Of a DNA stretch of 64,000 nucleotides, positions 63,301 to 64,000 are shown piece after piece. The position numbers and the translations under genes were made by a program. Where the stretch lies: positions 23,470,001 to 23,534,000 of the forward strand of contig NC_072797.1 in the NCBI RefSeq assembly GCF_028583425.1, read 5' to 3'. Position 1 is the stretch's first letter. Each line of letters begins with the position of its first letter. The stretch comes from Eublepharis macularius (Eukaryota > Chordata > Lepidosauria > Squamata > Eublepharidae). The notes under the pieces are model-generated. The model was given only the letters and a program-made list of their open reading frames with translations. It was not told where the DNA came from and searched no databases.

Positions 63301-64000
63301 GCCCTTAAATGTGTGTGCAGATGTTGTGACAGTGTCACATTTTCTTTTTCTTCATATTCAGGCAGATGGATATGTCTGGAAGGTCCCTCATTCATCTCTT
63401 TTGGCCATTCCCCTCCCTGCTCTTGTGGTGGTCTTACAGCTTCAGGATTAGAGTTCAAATTCAGGCATGCTGTTGATTCATTTTTGTGCACTGGTGTCTG
63501 TGAATCCTGAGAATTTTCCACTACAGGAAATGGACCCCAGGCTTCTCGGGGTTGTAGGAATGGTCCACCGAAAGCTTTGGGAAGTTTTATTGGGCAGATA
63601 TTAAGTGACCGGAACTGAGAGCCCTGTTTAAGTTTCAGCAGAGGAAATCCATGAGCATTATTTAAGGGTTTTGCCAGTGGAATAAGCCTAGGTGTGGTTT
63701 TAGCATTAAGGGAAGCAGATAACAGAGGTAGTGGTCTGGCTGAAACCTGATGAAGCAACTCCTGAAACGGTGGGATCGGCTTTGTTCCGAAGGACTGGCT
63801 TTCTGGTAAACCTGAAGCATCGCCAATGTGTGGAAGTTTCTAAATGAGAAAAAAACCACGCTGTAACATTTAAGTGACATCCACAATGTAAGTAATTATG
63901 TCTACAAACACATATGATAACTTTTTTATTCTAAAAAGGCAAATTTCTACTCACTTGCATATTTTCGCTATCATTTTGGTCAGGTAGGCTCTCTTCCTCA
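31332..64000 (-). CDS. CPLANE1: CPLANE1 (C5orf42/JBTS17), C-terminal ~20 coding exons (partial gene)
   Basis: CPLANE1 is a very large transition-zone-associated protein that works with INTU, FUZ and WDPCP to recruit intraflagellar-transport proteins to basal bodies; human mutations cause Joubert and oral-facial-digital syndromes. Identification rests on position (convergent neighbour of NIPBL) and on recognisable segments such as [33 protein letters not shown] and the ending [21 protein letters not shown]. Exons, 5' to 3' on the minus strand: 64000-63955 (partial), 63839-63096, 62158-61989, 61733-61619, 60817-60752, 60573-60522, 59402-59304, 59067-58975, 57334-57213, 57054-56859, 56314-56070, 54609-54510, 41972-41814, 40490-40457, 39237-39106, 38759-38594, 37776-37715, 35979-35815, 33487-33351 and 31472-31332. 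Phases agree at every junction except 35815/33487. About 1,010 residues are encoded here; the N-terminal two thirds lies beyond the window. Confidence 0.92.
32905..33152. mobile_element. PLE-derived hairpin with near-perfect 14-bp TSD
   Basis: Inverted arms, AGAGTCCAGTAGCACCTATA and its inverse, surround two CTGAAGAAGTGAGCT blocks and contain GCTCATACCCTA. Duplications ACTAATATCAAGCA (32891-32904) and ACTAATATTAAGCA (33153-33166) differ at one base. No coding sequence. Confidence 0.8.
33063..33090 (+). ncRNA. Hammerhead-like core in PLE hairpin
   Basis: CTGAAGA, stem II GTGAGC/GCTCAT around TGCG, then GAAA. Stem III (GCTCATACCC) is not well formed, so activity is doubtful. Confidence 0.4.
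33167..33265 (-). repeat. SINE fragment, same family as 55085-55290
   Basis: TGTCTACTCAGATTGGCAAC and CACCTGCTACCTGA match the body of the tRNA-related SINE at 55 kb. Confidence 0.6.
33351..33487 (-). CDS. CPLANE1: CPLANE1 exon, 5' border uncertain
   Basis: In the frame that continues to the last exon it reads [20 protein letters not shown] then [19 protein letters not shown] through SNSHLE, phase 0. The best acceptor (CCCCTACAG, exon start 33487) needs one carried base, but the preceding exon leaves two. An acceptor at 33474 (after TTCAGAG) would restore phase. Confidence 0.78.
33828..34174 (-). mobile_element. 5'-truncated LINE tail with perfect 14-bp TSD
   Basis: The T-rich left edge is the poly(A) tail of a minus-strand insertion. 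GAATTAACTGAGTT is duplicated exactly at 33814-33827 and 34175-34188. The interior is AT-rich LINE 3'-UTR-like sequence without coding blocks, most likely L1. Confidence 0.8.
34189..35814. other. CPLANE1 intron, nothing else recognised
   Basis: No convincing exon or element ends. If a missed CPLANE1 exon exists between 33487 and 35815, it would be here or in the 300 bp before the LINE tail. Confidence 0.35.
35815..35979 (-). CDS. CPLANE1: CPLANE1 exon
   Basis: The carried AA completes Lys, then [20 protein letters not shown] through KRPRVSSAG with two carried bases before GTAAAG. The exit phase does not match the most obvious start of the next exon. Confidence 0.88.
36251..36266. repeat. (CA)n short microsatellite
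   Basis: A short CA run within a CT/CA-rich stretch. Confidence 0.7.
36460..36538 (+). repeat. SINE/LINE 3' tail with (AAAT)n
   Basis: GGGTGGTCTAGAAATGCAAT followed by about nine AAAT units, the usual tail of reptilian SINE and L2 copies. Confidence 0.65.
36603..37714. other. CPLANE1 intron, nothing recognised
   Basis: Intronic sequence. ORFs at 36696-37225 show no family or splice evidence. Confidence 0.4.
37715..37776 (-). CDS. CPLANE1: CPLANE1 short exon
   Basis: Encodes [20 protein letters not shown] with two carried bases before GTAAGT. It continues the basic helix of the preceding exon. Confidence 0.88.
38594..38759 (-). CDS. CPLANE1: CPLANE1 exon, basic/coiled-coil region
   Basis: Encodes [20 protein letters not shown] through QLRNNL, phase 0. 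[20 protein letters not shown] is highly charged and probably a long helix. Confidence 0.94.
39106..39237 (-). CDS. CPLANE1: CPLANE1 exon with GLSGVSDI motif
   Basis: Encodes [20 protein letters not shown] through AKKIS. The [13 protein letters not shown] and [13 protein letters not shown] segments are among the most recognisable C-terminal CPLANE1 blocks. Confidence 0.93.
39721..39805. repeat. Palindromic MITE-like segment
   Basis: Arms AGTGCTCTCTGGGAACAGTA and TACATCTCCCAGAGTACACT are inverted copies with a few differences, about 25 bp each around a 30-bp centre. CCCAGAGT-type tips recall hAT-related MITEs. No target duplication was identified. Confidence 0.45.
40457..40490 (-). CDS. CPLANE1: CPLANE1 short exon (34 nt)
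   Basis: Encodes [11 protein letters not shown] with two carried bases, between a TTTTTTTAG acceptor and GTGCGT. Its phases fit both neighbours, which supports this very short exon. Confidence 0.82.
41400..41640 (-). repeat. Degraded tRNA-derived SINE, minus orientation
   Basis: ATATTTATATCCCATGTGCC, then TTCACAATAATTCTGAGAAG and TTGCCTCAGCCCAAGGACAC follow the reverse-complemented SINE body order. Confidence 0.45.
41814..41972 (-). CDS. CPLANE1: CPLANE1 exon
   Basis: Encodes [20 protein letters not shown] through SVKKSLS with a carried G. It joins in frame to the exon at 54510 across the transposon-filled intron, so the insertions left the coding frame intact. Confidence 0.88.
42280..43258 (-). 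mobile_element. L1 LINE, 3' part (split by DIRS)
   Basis: The A-rich 3' tail is at the left edge. The 3' UTR follows, then ORF2 C-terminal codons [20 protein letters not shown] at 42990-43262. The missing upstream residues [12 protein letters not shown] lie on the other side of the DIRS at about 48890, so both parts are one element. Confidence 0.9.
43271..43381 (+). repeat. DIRS left inverted terminal repeat
   Basis: Runs from GTCCAGGAGTGGGTCAGTCA to CTCTTCCCTGGACCTCCAGT and is matched in inverse at 48732-48840. Confidence 0.9.
43443..43490. repeat. A-run and (GAA)n tract in DIRS leader
   Basis: About 22 A residues followed by GAA repeats, then GGGGACGGA repeats. It creates spurious basic or Phe-rich ORFs on both strands. 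Confidence 0.9.
43491..43987 (+). promoter_or_regulatory. CpG-dense leader of the DIRS, probable promoter region
   Basis: Strongly GC- and CpG-rich sequence upstream of gag, unlike the AT-rich surroundings. A promoter role is inferred from position; no TATA box is apparent. Confidence 0.45.
43988..45481 (+). CDS. DIRS gag-like protein (497 aa)
   Basis: Putative capsid/nucleocapsid protein of the DIRS element. The N-terminal region is Ser/Glu-rich, with a basic patch at about residues 115-140 ([20 protein letters not shown]) followed by an acidic stretch ([11 protein letters not shown]). A middle domain around 190-380 includes [20 protein letters not shown] and [20 protein letters not shown]. 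The C terminus is very basic, suited to RNA binding. Start choice: 43988 is the first ATG, and the ATG at 44051 ([10 protein letters not shown]) is also plausible. The stop is TGA followed by CTA, and the same frame is open for 2.9 kb beyond. Overlaps the RT frame by about 119 nt. Confidence 0.85.
   Translation: MISPSSAAILCSPLGGKILAGMATKAGQSEEGTAEGPLSSLESPSSPFSPQSEQGPSGMIQESNMDLKDQETKASMLTWMRGEMRKELRAVVQEFRAQHGSESSKGSQRHLSHKGKRHAKPASLHRSKRRRKEKEWTEESSSQSGDIDSGSEASGLETNSEEELSEEEEDPMTSTQLRLFPQDLYSRLLPKVLRTLEITQKEVGKEDTDQSYPQGSEKVLPKVGQPQTGVPLPAMFHSILKAEWDNPAKPKALQSVFNKFYRLGPDATRKIKLPAVDDPISSLATTSVLPMDAEGMPKDPSDKKIEQALRRNFEASAASLRASATGSLFARAAFTWASELADAGKEIPRKFRNVVKKLALSTAFMADSSMDSFQMTSRAMGFNVTARRNTWLRNWDVDPPARNKVAAIPFSGTKLFGEALDKFLVEDTEKKKVLPSKKRDFKGKSKQAFRDPKRSFRSSGDRTFKGRWQTKPRSDNKHFGFRRQSQQSKGQKKGNQA
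45363..47381 (+). CDS. DIRS reverse transcriptase / RNase H / methyltransferase-like polyprotein
   Basis: Copies element RNA to DNA. Order seen: RT from about residue 90 ([60 protein letters not shown], and the catalytic SPYLDDLLI). RNase H from about residue 410 follows ([44 protein letters not shown]). Then comes the DIRS-typical MT-like region ([52 protein letters not shown]). No stop or frameshift is seen. The ATG at 45363 overlaps gag, so expression may need internal initiation or frameshifting. It lies in the third frame relative to gag and recombinase. Confidence 0.92.
   Translation: MVTEHSKAGGKQNQGVTTNTSVSEDRANSQRARRKEIRHDYLEGTESIPIGGRLQHFAVQWTRSISDKWVLETVSKGYTLEFERQPPSRLLTLPRHQMESKHLKILGAIRHLVEIRAIEPVPKHLQNRGVYSVFFIVPKKNGEVRAILDLRWLNRYIKRRKFKMETLKTTVGAIRKGDFLTSIDLSEAYLHIPIRQSHRKYLRFAYNGDHYQYRALPFGLKSSPRVFTKVLVTLVAVLRVHGIALSPYLDDLLIKAPSLPAGRTATQETTRCLQEHGFVVNWKKSCIIPTQRINHLGVFIDTTRDRAFLSEERQQKISTMVKAIQSRQKVEVMFLAKLLGMMVSCQDIVSWSRFHTRPLQTFLRPFQKVITHKQRKWVTITESLRVELNWWTEPARFSDGVPLREPKRSIVTTDASLSGWGAYMTGRMCQGTWTKEERNQSINLLELRAIKYGLWELQEDLLHQHVLIRTDNMTAKAYINRQGGTRSPRLSRETEEIFQWVESRLLSIKAVHLAGKQNIVADWLSRNSVDQAEWRLHDQVFRQICWRWGTPEVDLFATASNRQVTKFFARWEEKAAIGTDALSEDWPRALLYAFPPVSILSRVVQKIVEQEAEVILVTPYWPRRPWFQEVMRLSTTDPWELPHRSDLLKQGDILHPDPASLRLTAWRLSSTN
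45482..47275 (+). other. Stop-free overprinted frame joining gag to recombinase
   Basis: About 598 codons in the gag/recombinase frame run across the RT/RNase H gene without a stop. The peptide is Ser/Thr/Gly/Arg-rich with no recognisable domain, so it may be only a tether if translated. Confidence 0.5.
47276..48409 (+). CDS. DIRS tyrosine recombinase (about 377 aa from likely ATG)
   Basis: Integrates the circular DNA copy. The N-terminal SAM-like segment has [20 protein letters not shown] and [20 protein letters not shown]. The catalytic domain has [12 protein letters not shown] (Arg I), [15 protein letters not shown] (HxxR), [14 protein letters not shown] (Trp/His position and nucleophile Tyr). 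All core residues are present and the frame is intact. The ATG at 47276 in GACCCATGG context is a sensible start. The frame is nevertheless open back to the gag TGA at 45479-45481, so a readthrough fusion is possible. Confidence 0.9.
   Translation: MGTAPQVGPAETRRYTTPRPGVIKTDSLAVEFDQLKRCGYAEEVIQTMLASRKDSTNKSYDRTWQVFSSWCMERKRTALTASIKDILLFLQEGLDKGLSTSTLKRQLAAISAVRGSRKGGSLNKHPHIRRFIRGTMLLNPPQVHRFPTWNLNVVLSALTKEPFEPMALCPLRELTLKTIFLVGLTSARRVSEIRALSVNRELCIFHADRVVLRPDPTFIPKVNSEFHRGEDIVLPSFCPNPTHSREREWHKLDVRRALSYYIDRTKTSRKVEKLFVSFRKSSLGEQVSTATLSRWIRDCIVLAYRASKRSPPEGITAHSVRGAAASAAYRAFPTLEKICKVATWKSVHTFTKHYKVDQLASAEAAFGRRVLQHVLEA
48453..48557 (+). repeat. DIRS internal complementary region (circle-junction copy)
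   Basis: 48453-48496 is the exact reverse complement of the left tip 43259-43302 (44 nt). 48492-48557 is the exact reverse complement of the right tip 48821-48886 (66 nt). They meet at the shared AATGG. This is the template arrangement known for DIRS replication. Confidence 0.95.
48732..48886 (-). repeat. DIRS right inverted terminal repeat with terminal extension
   Basis: The inverse of the left repeat plus about 45 extra bases at the outer tip (GGAAGCTTCACGGTGAGTGA onward) that the left end lacks. Such unequal ends are usual in DIRS. Confidence 0.9.
48887..52360 (-). pseudogene. L1 ORF2 (endonuclease/reverse transcriptase), two frameshifts plus DIRS split
   Basis: Starts at 52360 with [20 protein letters not shown]. 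The endonuclease shows [19 protein letters not shown] and [12 protein letters not shown] shows [35 protein letters not shown] and [10 protein letters not shown]. The first break is in an A-run near 52150, where the frame shifts from SNKKKGEW to GVVLYIKEE. The second is near 48980 after LYHMWWT. The remaining C terminus lies at 42990-43258 beyond the DIRS. Between the breaks 1,060 codons are open, so the element is fairly young. Confidence 0.9.
52357..53139 (-). CDS. L1 ORF1 RNA-binding protein (260 aa, intact)
   Basis: The RNA-chaperone protein of L1 particles. Residues about 10-85 form a coiled coil ([20 protein letters not shown] onward). The central RRM-like part has [15 protein letters not shown], and the C-terminal domain has [19 protein letters not shown] and [19 protein letters not shown]. 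The length is shorter than the mammalian protein (about 338 aa). Its TGA overlaps the ORF2 ATG as ATGA. Confidence 0.88.
   Translation of the reverse strand: MSKKEWQSAIENLDKKLLDVIKELKDTKLELVKEVKEVTQTVKSELSEVEKGMETIQSELQGTQQRVKTVEDAMENLADTQQTEMRLMRGRMSVAETKHMEKQLRFHGLPEVEGKSAQEQMTEVLAEYLGKEEEEVVAILDVAYRVNSRIATQRKLPRDVIVQFTTRNMKEKIVTKQFHDPLEIDGKTIIIMKELPRSVLSDRKKYKVLIQILKDMKIRYRWELPEGVSFEFGGAKKRIRSAREMERFIRDNEKDLPTRL
54240..54405 (-). repeat. SINE fragment, minus orientation
   Basis: AACAACAACAACAGTGCTTA, ATTATTATCCCCACAATACA and GAGCTTGGGCTGAGAGGAGT follow the reverse-complemented SINE order. Confidence 0.5.
54510..54609 (-). CDS. CPLANE1: CPLANE1 exon
   Basis: Encodes [20 protein letters not shown] through GVKVSKE with a carried G; donor GTATGT. 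The 12.5-kb L1/DIRS-filled intron follows. Confidence 0.88.
54771..54906. mobile_element. PLE-derived perfect-hairpin insertion
   Basis: 61-bp arms (54771-54831 and 54846-54906) are inverted copies with only a few mismatches around a 14-bp loop. They carry GAGTCCAGTGGCACC and a CTGACTCTTGAAAGCTTACA segment, a truncated form of the hammerhead-like tail of PLE arms. Confidence 0.75.
55085..55290 (-). repeat. tRNA-derived SINE, minus orientation
   Basis: Read on the minus strand, the head GTGGTTCAGTGGTGGAGCAT and GCAGAAGGCCCCAGGTTCAA carry clear A- and B-box motifs of a tRNA. The body with TTGCCAATCTGAGTAGACAG follows. Confidence 0.8.
56070..56314 (-). CDS. CPLANE1: CPLANE1 exon with coiled-coil-like segment
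   Basis: Encodes [20 protein letters not shown] through FRNTKV, phase 0. The second half, [20 protein letters not shown], has a heptad-like pattern typical of a coiled coil. Confidence 0.9.
56859..57054 (-). CDS. CPLANE1: CPLANE1 exon
   Basis: Encodes [20 protein letters not shown] through EEFENK with a carried G. It includes [15 protein letters not shown]. Confidence 0.9.
57213..57334 (-). CDS. CPLANE1: CPLANE1 exon
   Basis: Encodes [20 protein letters not shown] through SNTTSDL, phase 0, donor GTGAGT. Confidence 0.88.
57335..58974. other. CPLANE1 intron, nothing recognised
   Basis: Short ORFs at 57299-57651 and 58446-58631 lack family or splice support. Confidence 0.4.
58975..59067 (-). 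CDS. CPLANE1: CPLANE1 exon
   Basis: Encodes [20 protein letters not shown] through VSVPAS with a carried G; donor GTGTGC. Confidence 0.85.
59304..59402 (-). CDS. CPLANE1: CPLANE1 exon
   Basis: Encodes [20 protein letters not shown] through TNTDP with a carried [10 protein letters not shown] is echoed by AKLHHMAAS in the exon at 56859-57054, suggesting an internal repeated motif. Confidence 0.88.
59565..59805 (-). repeat. tRNA-derived SINE (Sauria-like), minus orientation
   Basis: On the minus strand: GTCCCAGGTTTGAGTCCCCA (B box), AGTAACCTTGGGCCAATCAC, CTACCTCACAGGGTTGTTGT and a TAAATAAATAAA tail. Confidence 0.85.
60080..60268 (+). repeat. 5S rRNA-derived SINE, second copy
   Basis: GTAAGCTAAGCAGAGTCTGT and TTCTTGGATGGGAGACCACC correspond to the 5S internal promoter. 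The body GGTAATGGCACACCATCTCT and AGTCAGTTGTGACTTGACAG match the copy at 17.7 kb, and a long CA tail follows. Confidence 0.8.
60269..60320. repeat. (CA)n microsatellite, tail of the 5S-SINE
   Basis: About 26 CA units directly after the SINE tail sequence GCACTTTA. Confidence 0.97.
60522..60573 (-). CDS. CPLANE1: CPLANE1 exon
   Basis: Encodes [17 protein letters not shown] plus a carried G, between ATATTAG and GTGAGT. Confidence 0.85.
60752..60817 (-). CDS. CPLANE1: CPLANE1 small exon, start uncertain
   Basis: The frame that fits both neighbours reads [20 protein letters not shown] then FQ, ending at GTGAGT. The chosen acceptor (after TCAAAG) has a weak pyrimidine tract. The nearer AG at TTATAG gives the wrong phase, so the 5' border is tentative. 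Confidence 0.6.
60818..61618. other. CPLANE1 intron, nothing recognised
   Basis: Contains a G-run near 61060 but no supported element or exon. Confidence 0.4.
61619..61733 (-). CDS. CPLANE1: CPLANE1 exon
   Basis: Encodes [20 protein letters not shown] through PGTVEKTK, phase 0, donor GTATAG. A basic, probably helical stretch precedes [10 protein letters not shown]. Confidence 0.9.
61989..62158 (-). CDS. CPLANE1: CPLANE1 exon
   Basis: Encodes [20 protein letters not shown] through EDRQNKK with two carried bases before GTAAGG. The C-terminal half is basic. Confidence 0.9.
62159..63095. other. CPLANE1 intron, nothing recognised
   Basis: ORFs at 62283-62624 (+) and 62649-63080 (-) have no splice context or recognisable family and are treated as chance. 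Confidence 0.4.
63096..63839 (-). CDS. CPLANE1: CPLANE1 large exon (248 codons)
   Basis: Runs from [20 protein letters not shown] to SSLPPLTK, phase 0 at both ends, donor GTAATA. The sequence is low-complexity and Pro/Ser-rich with no catalytic motif, as expected for the disordered middle of CPLANE1. The frame is fully open. Confidence 0.9.
63955..64000 (-). CDS. CPLANE1: CPLANE1 exon, cut by window edge
   Basis: Encodes [15 protein letters not shown] in phase 0 before a GTGAGT donor. It joins in frame to the large exon that follows. Confidence 0.75.

Noticed and set aside
1-64000. CRISPR arrays, operons, bacterial-type regulatory elements
   Set aside because: The window is vertebrate nuclear DNA; no regularly spaced repeat-spacer pattern was seen.

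Overview
The window is vertebrate nuclear DNA, most likely from a squamate reptile (lizard or gecko). It has intron-split genes with GT-AG junctions. Its repeats are a squamate-like mix: L2 and L1 LINEs, DIRS tyrosine-recombinase retrotransposons, Penelope-like elements (PLEs), hAT, Helitron and piggyBac-type DNA elements, and SINEs with tRNA-like and 5S-like heads. The species is inferred only from this mix.

Two convergent genes occupy the window, in the same neighbour order as human 5p13 (from memory). From 1059 to 23817 on the + strand lie fifteen 3'-terminal coding exons of NIPBL, the cohesin loader (855 codons plus stop, every splice phase consistent). From 64000 down to 31332 on the - strand lie about twenty 3'-terminal coding exons of CPLANE1 (C5orf42), a ciliogenesis and planar-polarity effector. 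Between their 3' ends (about 24.2-30.9 kb) is a gene-poor interval holding a shrunken DIRS element.

The introns record layered insertion. The 8.4-kb NIPBL intron at 11210-19567 holds an L2 LINE, split by a 5'-truncated L1 that carries two hAT elements with perfect 8-bp duplications. A 5S-derived SINE lies in the L2 tail, followed by a PLE fragment with long inverted arms and hammerhead-like motifs. The 12.5-kb CPLANE1 intron at 41973-54509 holds a near full-length L1 whose ORF2 is split by a 5.6-kb DIRS element. That DIRS keeps open frames for gag, RT/RNase H and tyrosine recombinase, plus inverted termini and an internal complementary region equal to the expected circle junction.

The strongest leads are three. 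The DIRS gag ends in UGA-CUA, a known readthrough context, and the same frame stays open for 2.9 kb across RT/RNase H into the recombinase. Three palindromic PLE loci carry hammerhead-like cores or their remnants. NIPBL keeps an alternative, intron-encoded C terminus with its own poly(A) signal.
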